A DNA stretch of 41,151 bases, taken from assembly GCA_024398535.1 (NCBI GenBank), contig JAKSIY010000007.1:1-41151 (forward strand), in the 5' to 3' direction. The notes beneath the pieces were generated by a model. It made no database searches. It saw nothing but the letters and a program-made list of their open reading frames with translations, and was not told the origin of the DNA. The DNA comes from Bacteroidaceae bacterium (GTDB lineage Bacteria; Bacteroidota; Bacteroidia; Bacteroidales; Bacteroidaceae). Positions within the stretch are counted from its first letter, which is position 1, and each line of letters begins with the position of its first letter. Below, piece after piece: positions 25,847-34,058 of the stretch. Made by a program: the position numbers and the translations under genes.

Positions 25847-26889
25847 CAGTTTTGCATGTCAAGATATTGAAGCATAAGACGTATGCGCTCGTCAAAAGAG
25901 TGGAAACGGGCAACCAGGTCATAGGCACGGGCGGCATCGGCACTCATGTCACGGCTTAGGCCGTCTGCAATCAGAGCCAGCATTTCCTGCTCAGAATGAT
26001 ACAGGCCTACGCCTCCATCCTTGAAGAGCAGCTCAGTATATGGATTTGCGTCACACACCTGCCAGGCACCGCTTCCGCAGATTTCAAACGTACGCGGATT
26101 GGCTCCATTGGTCTGTTCCTCCTGATGGATATTCAGGACTACCCTGGAGCGGTTATACAAGCGGTTGACCTCATCAGGAGCCACAGAGTGGTTTGCGTAT
26201 ATGTCGCGATGCTCGCGGGTTAGCCACTTGTAAAACCCCTTGTACCAGGGCTTGTACTCGCCATAGACCCTTATGACCTTGTCCGGGAAAGCATCAATCA
26301 CAGCCTTAATGGCCTTCTGGCGCTTCTCAGAGCGGTACAGATTGCCTACGAACAGTATGTCAATGTCCTTTTCAAGCCCAAGCGGACGATAGGTATTGGA
26401 ATCGCATGCCTGAGGCAGGAAAAATGCAGTCTTGTCCTGCTTCAGATAGTGATCCACGTCATCCTGTTCAAAGCAGAACATTCCTGTCACATGATCTACA
26501 TGTCCCTCGGACGTAGGAAGTTTTGAAAGATTGTCAAAGAGCCACAGAGCCACTTTGGCATCGGCTTTCATTCTGTCAAGGGTTTCCGGAAAGATGATGT
26601 CTCCATTCATGATGAAGACCAGCTGGGGTGCCTCCTCATTGAAGAGCTGCAACAGGTGTCTGTTATAATTCTCACGGCTCTTCTCCTGCATCTTTGCCCT
26701 ACCCTTCCGGGAATTCAGCTTGTAGGCCCACTTCATGAACCGGGTATAGGGATGTATGGGATTGTCATACGAATCCACCACAGTATCCCAGCCCAACATG
26801 CTGAACGACGACTCAACCGCCGGCAGGAAATTGAAATAGTCCGGGCCTACTATCAGGACCTTCTGCTTCTTTATCTCTTTTTCAAACAT
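25846..26889 (-). CDS. CgeB-like glycosyltransferase
   Basis: About 347 residues from ATG 26889; a longer in-frame start at 26925 would extend 36 bases further into the upstream gene. The protein matches CgeB/DUF3880-type GT-B enzymes: an N-terminal Rossmann domain (KVLIVGPDYFNFLPAVESSF), FVGNLYRSEKRQKAI in the linker, and a C-terminal donor domain with NIHQEEQTNGANPRTFEICGSGAWQV, where the NPRTFE motif contacts the nucleotide sugar. It probably adds a sugar to the lipid-linked glycan in the cytoplasm. The start overlaps the tagF-like stop. Confidence 0.82.
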   Translation of the reverse strand: MFEKEIKKQKVLIVGPDYFNFLPAVESSFSMLGWDTVVDSYDNPIHPYTRFMKWAYKLNSRKGRAKMQEKSRENYNRHLLQLFNEEAPQLVFIMNGDIIFPETLDRMKADAKVALWLFDNLSKLPTSEGHVDHVTGMFCFEQDDVDHYLKQDKTAFFLPQACDSNTYRPLGLEKDIDILFVGNLYRSEKRQKAIKAVIDAFPDKVIRVYGEYKPWYKGFYKWLTREHRDIYANHSVAPDEVNRLYNRSRVVLNIHQEEQTNGANPRTFEICGSGAWQVCDANPYTELLFKDGGVGLYHSEQEMLALIADGLSRDMSADAARAYDLVARFHSFDERIRLMLQYLDMQN

Positions 26890-28097
26890 AGCTCGCTTCT
26901 GAGGTGTTCTGTTATACGCTTGCAACTGTTGCCGTCAAGATTGTTGTGGAACAGTTCCATTTCTGACCTGTCCGGTTCCCTGTATGACCTGTTCTCAAGT
27001 ATAGCAAACAGCTCGTCCCAGTTGTTTGCCCTGACAGCGCCCCATCGGCTGTAATCAAAGTAGAGCGGGCGCTCATTCTTCAGATAGTCATCATAGTCAA
27101 AAGGCGCTGTGACGATAGGCTTGCCAAGCATGATATAATCAAAATAGATACTTGAGAAATCAGTTATGAGCAGATCCATATCCTTGACAAAGGAATAGAG
27201 ATTGTCATAGTCATCATCGGTAACATTGACGAATCTCTCACCGGACACCTTCACACCGGCACCGCTGTCAAAGAAGTGGCCCTTGTTGAAGAAGACATAG
27301 TCCTGCTCCTCAAGAACACGGTTGAAACGGTCTGCATCGAACCCGAATCCCTCAAAGCCGTTGAACGGAGTTCCCTTCAGTGCATTGACCCTGTGGGTCG
27401 GCATGTATATGATGAACTTTGCCGTAGGGTATTTCTCCCTGTATCTGCGTATGATATCCTCATGCCCCTCTTCAAAGAGTGCGTCATTTCTGGGATATCC
27501 GTCGGTCCATACCTGAGACTCAGGCACCTCAAAGGCCGATGCAAAGAACGGACAGAAGAAATCTGCCGAGTTCATGACCCAGTCATGCGGTACGCAGTTG
27601 TCATACGGAAACAGGAAATGGTTGAGCCTGACCTTTAAACGCTTGAAGAGTGACTGCTTCCCCTTGAGGAACTTAGCCTCATCGGCCATGATCTGCTTCA
27701 GCGGCATGCCATGCCAGAGCCAGACAAAGCGGGCTCCGTTCAGATAACGGGAGTTCATCTCATCCGGAGTAGTGGTGACAAACACCACACCTGCCTTGCG
27801 GCACCAGCTGATGCCTTCGGCGGAATCGGCCATCTGAACCGGCCTTCCCATTGACTTGAGTCTGTCATAGACCTTGGGATTGCGGGTAATCCACATAGGT
27901 GTTATATCAGGTTCATTTGCCAGAAGGTATTCATACATGGCGCGCGAATTGTCTGAATACTTCTGTCCGAACCATGATCCGAACAGCCAGACATTCATAT
28001 CACGTCTGCGCAGCTTCTGGGCATGCCAGAAGGGCAGAAAGAAAAGTCCTCTGATACTTTTCCAGAGAATGGATGCTGCAGTTTCGTCCTTCTTCAT
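26871..28097 (-). CDS. TagF-like CDP-polyol phosphotransferase
   Basis: A 408-residue CDP-glycerol/CDP-ribitol glycerophosphotransferase family protein. Signatures are WLWHGMPLKQI (the first catalytic His region), YMPTHR, and ITDFSSIYFDYIMLGKPIV, where Asp/Ser/Tyr bind the CDP moiety. In Gram-positives this family polymerises teichoic acid from CDP-glycerol or CDP-ribitol. Here it likely adds polyol-phosphate units to a surface glycan. The basic N-terminus (KIRGLFFLPFWHAQKLRRRD type) suits membrane attachment. It overlaps the upstream fusion gene by 4 bases. Confidence 0.85.
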   Translation of the reverse strand: MKKDETAASILWKSIRGLFFLPFWHAQKLRRRDMNVWLFGSWFGQKYSDNSRAMYEYLLANEPDITPMWITRNPKVYDRLKSMGRPVQMADSAEGISWCRKAGVVFVTTTPDEMNSRYLNGARFVWLWHGMPLKQIMADEAKFLKGKQSLFKRLKVRLNHFLFPYDNCVPHDWVMNSADFFCPFFASAFEVPESQVWTDGYPRNDALFEEGHEDIIRRYREKYPTAKFIIYMPTHRVNALKGTPFNGFEGFGFDADRFNRVLEEQDYVFFNKGHFFDSGAGVKVSGERFVNVTDDDYDNLYSFVKDMDLLITDFSSIYFDYIMLGKPIVTAPFDYDDYLKNERPLYFDYSRWGAVRANNWDELFAILENRSYREPDRSEMELFHNNLDGNSCKRITEHLRSELCLKKR

Positions 28098-29269
28098 TTC
28101 TTTCCAGAAGCAGATTCCAGGGCATCGCGCAGCTGAGTGCTGCTGGTGCCGTCTGTGTATGGGAAATATATTATTCTGACGCCCTTGTCGCTGAAGTACT
28201 CCTCATACCTGTTGAAGCGTTCCGTACCCTTGTAGTCACTGCCCACAAACAGGTAATCATACTTTACGATGCCACTCCTGTAAACTTCATCATCTTCAGG
28301 AAGGCTTGGAATCACCTGATCCACGAATCTGACATTACGTACAATCTCGCATCGCTCCTCAAACGGAATGAATGCCTGCTTTCCCTTGTGCGATGCATCC
28401 CTATGAACGCCAACCACAAGATAATCGCAATACTCCTTGGCGCGCCTGAGCAGATTCAGGTGACCTACATGGAACAGGTCAAACGTTCCGCTCAGATAGC
28501 CTACCCTGACCTGGGGATGCTCATTCATCCTGCCGCCCTCAATCTTGTAGCGGCAGCTCTGTATGCCGAACGCATGGGGATCAGCATGGTAACGTGCAAT
28601 CACGCCTTTGTATATCGTCTCATAATCAGGGATATACACAGTCTGCCTTGACAGCATGTTGCTGATAATATCCGATGCCAGCGTCTCAAGCTGCGACAGA
28701 TCAGTCCTGTCAGACCCGGTAAAACGGGTTCCCTTGATTGATCCTGGAGCCACATCAAGAATCCTGTTGTCAGTACCGGCAGACTCCAGCTCTATATTAA
28801 GTCCTTCAACCAACCTGCAGATTGCGGCCTTCGATGCACTGTACAGGGATATCATTGGCGACGATATCAGGCCTGCGATGCTGCCCATGACCGCGCAGTA
28901 GAAAGGCCTCTTCTGCATCATGCGTGCATAGAACTGGTTAATAACCTTGGTCAGGGCAATTGTATTCACCCGGAAAACGTTCTCTATCTCAGCCTGGGTA
29001 AAAGTCTGGAAAGGAGCAATCCTGCCAAAACCTGCCGTTATGACAAGGATGTCAGTATCTTCTGTCTGGGCCGAGAAATCAGGCACACCGTTCAGCAGAT
29101 TGAATCTTGAAGATGTGACATTTGCAGGAAGCGCTGCTCCCGGTTCTGTCCTGTCCACTATTGAGACAGATTCGCAGATACTGGAAAGTTCCATGACAAT
29201 GGCAAGGCCTATGCCGTTACCACCGCCAATTACTATTGCCTTTCCATATTTCTTCTGTTTTTCACTCAT
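28094..29269 (-). CDS. SDR reductase fused to TagD-like cytidylyltransferase
   Basis: A 391-residue two-domain protein. Residues 10-245 form a short-chain dehydrogenase with the NAD(P) loop GGGNGIG (15-21), Ser130 in MGSIAG and YSASK (Tyr143, Lys147). Residues 253-385 form a glycerol-3-phosphate-cytidylyltransferase-like domain with GTFDLFHVGH (261-270), where HxGH binds CTP, and SSTQLR (376-381). An internal Met248 precedes the second domain. The pairing suggests that the reductase makes a polyol phosphate and the other domain, or the neighbouring IspD-like enzyme, activates it. In Haemophilus Bcs1 an SDR is fused to an IspD-type domain; here it is joined to a TagD-type domain. Confidence 0.85.
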   Translation of the reverse strand: MSEKQKKYGKAIVIGGGNGIGLAIVMELSSICESVSIVDRTEPGAALPANVTSSRFNLLNGVPDFSAQTEDTDILVITAGFGRIAPFQTFTQAEIENVFRVNTIALTKVINQFYARMMQKRPFYCAVMGSIAGLISSPMISLYSASKAAICRLVEGLNIELESAGTDNRILDVAPGSIKGTRFTGSDRTDLSQLETLASDIISNMLSRQTVYIPDYETIYKGVIARYHADPHAFGIQSCRYKIEGGRMNEHPQVRVGYLSGTFDLFHVGHLNLLRRAKEYCDYLVVGVHRDASHKGKQAFIPFEERCEIVRNVRFVDQVIPSLPEDDEVYRSGIVKYDYLFVGSDYKGTERFNRYEEYFSDKGVRIIYFPYTDGTSSTQLRDALESASGKK

Positions 29270-29278
29270 CTGTCTCTC

Positions 29279-30085
29279 TTATAAAGTCTTGATATAAACA
29301 TTGTGTATTACTCTCTTCTCTTCAGGAGGTATTGCCATGTAGTCTCCATACGTTCCCGTCAGCAGCTCATGGGACTTTCCCGGGCATGAGAACATGTGTC
29401 CCTCAAAACAGATTTCCGACAGAGGGAATATCTGGTCAGCCTGTCTTTGTGAAAACAATTGCCTTACCACGTAATTCTCAAGATTATAGACCAGCCTGTC
29501 ACCACTTCCGATGCGGGCATACATACGGTAAAGACCTATCAATCCCTTTGTGAACGGATATATCAGCAATGCAACAACCCTGCGTACAGGACCGTCATCG
29601 ACATGCCTCCTGTCACGTCTCAGCACCTTTCCGTGCAGACCGGACACAGCCTCCTTGAAACGTCTTGTACCCGGCTCAATATTAAAGACATCAACCCAGA
29701 GGCCGTTCCCTTCACGCTTCAGATAGGATTCATCCTGGCCAGGCCTCAGAATCATGGAATTCCTGTCAACGACACGGAAATAACCCACCTTGTCAAAATT
29801 GCGGCTGGTATCCTCAGCATAGACATAGAACCTTGCAGGCAGCTCCTTTTTAAGGAACTCCTTCAGGCGCTTTTCATCTTTACGGAGAACGGTTACGTCC
29901 AGGTCATCATCCCACGGAATGAAGCCTCCGTGACGGACGGCTCCAAGCAGGGTTCCAAAGTCAAGCCAGTAAGGAATGTCATGCCTGCGGCAGACAGCAT
30001 CAATCTCAACGAGAATGTCCAGCATCCTCTCCTGCGCCTTCCTGAGCTCTGTTCCCGGGCCGTTATATCGCGAAAAATCCTCCAT
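29279..30085 (-). CDS. licD: LicD-family phosphocholine transferase
   Basis: About 268 residues from ATG 30085 (MEDFSRYN); a TTG at 30106 is in frame but sits against a -7 box. This is a LicD-family phosphotransferase with the signature IPYWLDFGTLLGAVRHGGFIP followed by WDDDLDV. The Asp residues bind metal and nucleotide. LicD moves phosphocholine from CDP-choline to a glycan or teichoic acid. Downstream, GLWVDVFNIEP is also typical. The licC-licA fusion two genes upstream supplies CDP-choline, which strongly supports this specificity. Confidence 0.88.
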   Translation of the reverse strand: MEDFSRYNGPGTELRKAQERMLDILVEIDAVCRRHDIPYWLDFGTLLGAVRHGGFIPWDDDLDVTVLRKDEKRLKEFLKKELPARFYVYAEDTSRNFDKVGYFRVVDRNSMILRPGQDESYLKREGNGLWVDVFNIEPGTRRFKEAVSGLHGKVLRRDRRHVDDGPVRRVVALLIYPFTKGLIGLYRMYARIGSGDRLVYNLENYVVRQLFSQRQADQIFPLSEICFEGHMFSCPGKSHELLTGTYGDYMAIPPEEKRVIHNVYIKTL

Positions 30086-30109
30086 CAGTGCCTTTATTGT
30101 AATCAATTA

Positions 30110-30117
30110 CAAATATA
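30110..30117 (-). promoter_or_regulatory. Internal Bacteroidetes-type -7 box before licD
   Basis: TATATTTG on the minus strand (TAnnTTTG) lies in the largest gap of the glycan operon, 24 bases before the licD ATG at 30085. It could give the distal genes their own transcript. Confidence 0.45.
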
Positions 30118-30142
30118 ATTGATTTAAGGCACTCCACACCTC

Positions 30143-30871
30143 TTAATCCTGATGATTTTTTGAACGGTTCTGCTTCATCAGCACAAACCCCTCAAACAAA
30201 TCAAGGTCCCTGGCCGTGGTTATCTTGATATTCACCTGATCTCCCTTGGAAAAATAGATAGGCATACCAAGCCTGGCCATCAGAGTTGTAGTATGCGGTT
30301 CAACCTGGTCAATCAGGCCTGTCCTCTCTGCCTTGTCATGCAGTTCCATGGCATTCCTGAACAGGAAACTCTGTGGAGCATTCATCGTCATGAAAGTATC
30401 ACGGTCAATCACGTCACGCGCGCAGTCACCGTCGTTGGTGCCATACAGCAGGAAGGCAGGACATGAACTGATTGCATTCCCGTGCTCCCTGCACACTCTT
30501 ATGCTGTCTGAAATTATCTCATCGCTCACAAAAGGCGATGCAGCCCAGTGAATCATCACTACATCATCGGGCTGCGCAACATCGGCAAGTCCCCTTACTC
30601 CGTTCATCACAGAATGCTGGTAATCAACGCCTCCAGCCACAGTCCTGAAGACCTTTGATATTCCATGGTCACGGCATATACGGCCAAGTGCCTCCTCATA
30701 GCCAGCCACGCAGACAACCTCTATTGCATCAATCTCCGGATGGTTCTGAAACGCCTCAAGAGTATATGCAATCACCGGTTTTCCAAGAACGTCCACGAAC
30801 TGTTTAGGAACCGGAGCACCTACGCGGCTGCCTACTCCACCTGCCAGAAGAACCAGATAAGTCCTGCTCAT
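30143..30871 (-). CDS. IspD/TarI-like cytidylyltransferase
   Basis: A 242-residue GT-A-like nucleotidyltransferase of the IspD/TarI group. GGVGSRVGAPVPKQF near residue 10 is the CTP-binding loop. In IspD a VHDAARP-type motif carries catalytic Asp and Arg; here the same place reads MIHWAASPFV, with Trp and Ser instead. That departure and the teichoic-acid-like context argue against the essential MEP-pathway IspD and for activation of a polyol phosphate such as ribitol-5-phosphate. It overlaps the licC-licA gene by 4 bases. Confidence 0.78.
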   Translation of the reverse strand: MSRTYLVLLAGGVGSRVGAPVPKQFVDVLGKPVIAYTLEAFQNHPEIDAIEVVCVAGYEEALGRICRDHGISKVFRTVAGGVDYQHSVMNGVRGLADVAQPDDVVMIHWAASPFVSDEIISDSIRVCREHGNAISSCPAFLLYGTNDGDCARDVIDRDTFMTMNAPQSFLFRNAMELHDKAERTGLIDQVEPHTTTLMARLGMPIYFSKGDQVNIKITTARDLDLFEGFVLMKQNRSKNHQD

Positions 30872-32469
30872 GATTTCAAGTCTTTTTCAATATATTCATT
30901 CAGCATCCTGTCAACGAATCCCACACATTTACGGTAGGAGTTGAGCATGAAATAGCCATTATTCTCATTCACGCTGTCCTTGAACAGAGACCAGCAGAAC
31001 CAGTACCATGCGCTGACCGGAATGAACCCGAAGAAGTGTCTCCACTCCTCATAGGTAGGTTTCCTGTCAAGATACATCTCAAGCAGCTGCTGCATCTTCT
31101 CTTCAGAATCAAAATAGTCATCGCGGCTTACAACTGATGCAAAATCATGCGCTGGGTCGCACATTCCCGTATATTCCCAGTCAATGAGATGCATCTCAGA
31201 CTTGCTGACAAGGAAGTTCGGATAATAGACATCGCCATGACAGACGCACTGGCCAAAGCCATCCTTGCTGGTGTATTCATAAAGAGCATGCACCTTGCTC
31301 CTGAGCTGTGAAAACTCCTGGGCCAGTGACGAGTTTACGTTGCATGCCAGTCTGAGCAGCCCATCGGCAAAATCCAGGAGCCGGAACTCATAATGGGAGA
31401 CAGCCCCAGACAGATGAAGCTTCCTGACCATTCTCATAAAACCGTGCAACCGTTCTGTATCCTCGTATGAAAAATCATAGGCGCCTTCTACATAGCGTGT
31501 TATCTTCCAGCCATCTGTCGGATGAATATACACAAGAGTACCGTCTATGCCAAGCTCTGAGCCAAGTGTCTGGGAGAAATGTTCACTGGTCCTGTCAACC
31601 AGAGTAGATGAGGTACCTCCCGGATGCCTGTACACATACTTCCGGTCACCTACCTGAAAGATGAAACTGACATTCGTCAATCCTTTTGAGATTGCCTTTA
31701 TGTTGCTGATTTCACCTTTGGTGCAGTTCAAGGTGCTGCAGATATTGTCGGCTATGCCAGAGTTCAGATTCTCAATCAGGTCCGGATCATATTCGCGGAC
31801 ATCCTCTACGGAATCAAATTCAAGGACCAGATTTCTCTCTTCCAGACGCCCATACAGAGGCAGCTCAGACAGGTTCTGGCCTACGAACTCCTCCCAGAAG
31901 AAGCGGTCAACAGAGAAGCCCTTGCGGTTCTCCTCATATACCCTGATGAAACGCTCGGCAAAATCTGCATTGAAATAGGCAAAACCTACCAGGGAGTATG
32001 ATGCATCACGGTTCAGCAGCACTGAGGTTATACGGCCATCGGCATCGAGTTCTGCAGCGAACTCCTTTTCACCGGCATCGCGCCTTACCACAATCCTGTA
32101 GGAACGGGAACTGTCATCGTGCTTCAGAAACAGATTTTCCGGGTAATAGTTGTCACAGAAACAAAGGAAACAGTCAGACAGGAAATCTTTTGCCAGATAA
32201 AGGGACCATATATTATTACGGCTTCCATACAGGGAATTTGAAATGAGAGTCACGCCGTACTTATCCTCTAGGAAGAACATCTTCTCACGCATGTGTCCAA
32301 TCACAACCGCAATGTTCTCTACCCCAGCCTCCCTGAGCTGACGGATCTGGCGCTCTATCAGAGTCTCGCCATGAACCTTGAACAGGGCCTTTGGAGTCTC
32401 GTATGAAAAAGGAGCAAAACTGAAGCTCCTTCCTGCGGCAAGGATTACGGCATTCTTAACCTTTTGCAT
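30868..32469 (-). CDS. LicC-LicA fusion: phosphocholine cytidylyltransferase/choline kinase
   Basis: A 533-residue fusion. Residues 1-235 are a nucleotidyltransferase (ILAAGRSFSFAPFSYETPKAL, with the GR loop for CTP) like LicC. Residues 245-533 are a choline kinase/APH-fold domain like LicA: GLTNVSFIFQV for ATP, catalytic HGDVYYPNF at 411-419 and the metal-binding IDWEYTGMCDPAHDFA from residue 429. Together they phosphorylate choline and make CDP-choline. Such LicCA fusions are known in Treponema. No licB choline permease is in the window. It overlaps wzx by 14 bases. Confidence 0.9.
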   Translation of the reverse strand: MQKVKNAVILAAGRSFSFAPFSYETPKALFKVHGETLIERQIRQLREAGVENIAVVIGHMREKMFFLEDKYGVTLISNSLYGSRNNIWSLYLAKDFLSDCFLCFCDNYYPENLFLKHDDSSRSYRIVVRRDAGEKEFAAELDADGRITSVLLNRDASYSLVGFAYFNADFAERFIRVYEENRKGFSVDRFFWEEFVGQNLSELPLYGRLEERNLVLEFDSVEDVREYDPDLIENLNSGIADNICSTLNCTKGEISNIKAISKGLTNVSFIFQVGDRKYVYRHPGGTSSTLVDRTSEHFSQTLGSELGIDGTLVYIHPTDGWKITRYVEGAYDFSYEDTERLHGFMRMVRKLHLSGAVSHYEFRLLDFADGLLRLACNVNSSLAQEFSQLRSKVHALYEYTSKDGFGQCVCHGDVYYPNFLVSKSEMHLIDWEYTGMCDPAHDFASVVSRDDYFDSEEKMQQLLEMYLDRKPTYEEWRHFFGFIPVSAWYWFCWSLFKDSVNENNGYFMLNSYRKCVGFVDRMLNEYIEKDLKS

Positions 32470-33991
32470 GGAACTTTGAAATTACATTATTTACAATATA
32501 CTCTATCAGATGCCTGCGTTCCGTACGGGTTACGCCCAGCAGGAATACTGACGTAGCAGTCATGAGCACAGAGACGGTGCAGACACAGAGCAGGCGTCCC
32601 CACCCTGCCGGCATGAGCAGTTCAAGCGCAACTGGCAACGATGCAGACACGGCACTGACAACCACTATTGGGGCTATGACGCTCTTCAGATAGACTGGGA
32701 TTGACAGGCCGACGGCATTGTGCACGAACACGACCCTTATACCGATGCCTACCGCACATATCACTATAGACACCCAGAATACGGTCTGCACCGGCATGCC
32801 CAGTTTCAGCAACAGCCATGAAACCGGCACGATAAGCAGCAGCACGCCACCTGTCACAATCTGGTAAACCCGGATCTTTCCGTAGGCCTGCATGGCCGTT
32901 GCCAGCGGGTTGGCCAGAACCTCAATCAAGGCATTCACAATGACCAGACGTGCAAAACATGCGGTCATGTCAGGAACATCCTTAAGCCAGATATCCAGTA
33001 TCATGTCAGTCTCAAGGCAGATTGGGAGTGACACCAGGAGCATCAGGAAGAATGAGAACTTTGAACCCTGGCAGACCAGTCCCAGCATACCCTTTACGTC
33101 ACCGGCGGAATATGATTTAATCATCTGGGGCTTTATGGCCAGGACAAAGTTGTCAACAAACTGCTGCAATGTAGCATAGACCCTGTAGGACATAGCCCTG
33201 GCAGAGACCATTATGTTGCCGAAGAATATGTTTATGAGAATGGTAAGGCCCTGGCTCTTCAGCACATTTGCCATAGAACCTACCATATTCCATCCGGCAA
33301 AGTCAAAGATCTTCAGGAACCCCTCACGGTTCCAGTACAACCTGACGCGGCATTCCTCATAGAACCTGGTACAGTACAAGATATAATAGAGAGAGACCAG
33401 TATATTCACCAGCATCATGAGCGTTCCGTACAGTTTCAGCCTGTCATTGGAATAGCCGGATATTACAAGTGCAATTGCAAGATTACCAAGAGCTTCAAAG
33501 ACACTGATGTAGGTAAACACCTTCATCTTCTCCTTTATGATAATCATTCCCTGATACGGTGTCCTGATGATTGTGAAGATAAATGATATTATGGCACACT
33601 GGAAAACCCACATGGCCGCATCCATGCGGCCATCAACCTGTATCTTGCGGTCAAGAAGCCATATTCCGACCGTTTCACACAGAAGTACCACAATCAGGGC
33701 TATTGCGACGAATACCTCTACACAAAGGCAGAACACGTTCCTCAGTGACTCTTTGTCATTGCGTCCCAGTTCTATGCCAAAGAAGCGCTGACAGGCAGTT
33801 GACATGGTATTGCTCAGGAAAGCAAACGTCAGCACAACTCCTGCCGCAGTCTGATAGAGGCCATTGTCGGTCATGCCCAATGCATCCAGCACCACACGGC
33901 TAGTGTAGAGGCTTACCAGCATCAGACAGCCCATGCGCACATATAGAAGAAGGGTATTGCGGGCAATTCTTTTTTGATCTACGGCACTCAT
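32456..33991 (-). CDS. Wzx/MATE-like polysaccharide flippase
   Basis: About 511 residues from ATG 33991 (MSAVDQKRIARNTLLLYVRM), which matches the usual family start. The frame stays open to 34177, but the extra 62 residues are low-quality, Cys-rich and unlike the family. Twelve to fourteen hydrophobic helices span the protein, as in Wzx/oligosaccharide flippases of the MOP superfamily. It would turn the undecaprenyl-linked, phosphocholine-decorated unit to the periplasm. It is the first gene of the minus-strand glycan operon. Confidence 0.87.
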   Translation of the reverse strand: MSAVDQKRIARNTLLLYVRMGCLMLVSLYTSRVVLDALGMTDNGLYQTAAGVVLTFAFLSNTMSTACQRFFGIELGRNDKESLRNVFCLCVEVFVAIALIVVLLCETVGIWLLDRKIQVDGRMDAAMWVFQCAIISFIFTIIRTPYQGMIIIKEKMKVFTYISVFEALGNLAIALVISGYSNDRLKLYGTLMMLVNILVSLYYILYCTRFYEECRVRLYWNREGFLKIFDFAGWNMVGSMANVLKSQGLTILINIFFGNIMVSARAMSYRVYATLQQFVDNFVLAIKPQMIKSYSAGDVKGMLGLVCQGSKFSFFLMLLVSLPICLETDMILDIWLKDVPDMTACFARLVIVNALIEVLANPLATAMQAYGKIRVYQIVTGGVLLLIVPVSWLLLKLGMPVQTVFWVSIVICAVGIGIRVVFVHNAVGLSIPVYLKSVIAPIVVVSAVSASLPVALELLMPAGWGRLLCVCTVSVLMTATSVFLLGVTRTERRHLIEYIVNNVISKFHAKG

Positions 33992-34026
33992 ATTCATGCA
34001 AAGATACTCATTTGCCATATATTTTC

Positions 34027-34034
34027 TATCTTTG
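34027..34034 (+). promoter_or_regulatory. Bacteroidetes-type -7 box for acyl ligase copy 2
   Basis: TATCTTTG matches TAnnTTTG and lies 24 bases before the ATG at 34059. The nearest TTTG (34011-34014) is only 12 bases upstream, so the -33 element is weak. Confidence 0.45.
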
Positions 34035-34058
34035 TGACAACACTTATTACAGAAACCT

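Noticed and set aside
26955-26985. Further ACCTGTCC octamer in the tagF-like gene
   Set aside because: It sits in normal coding sequence and shows that the octamer alone occurs by chance; only the longer shared 10-mer and palindrome are notable.
33999-34006. TATCTTTG -7 box as the wzx promoter
   Set aside because: It lies only a few bases before the wzx start and no -33 element fits, so transcription would begin at or inside the start codon.
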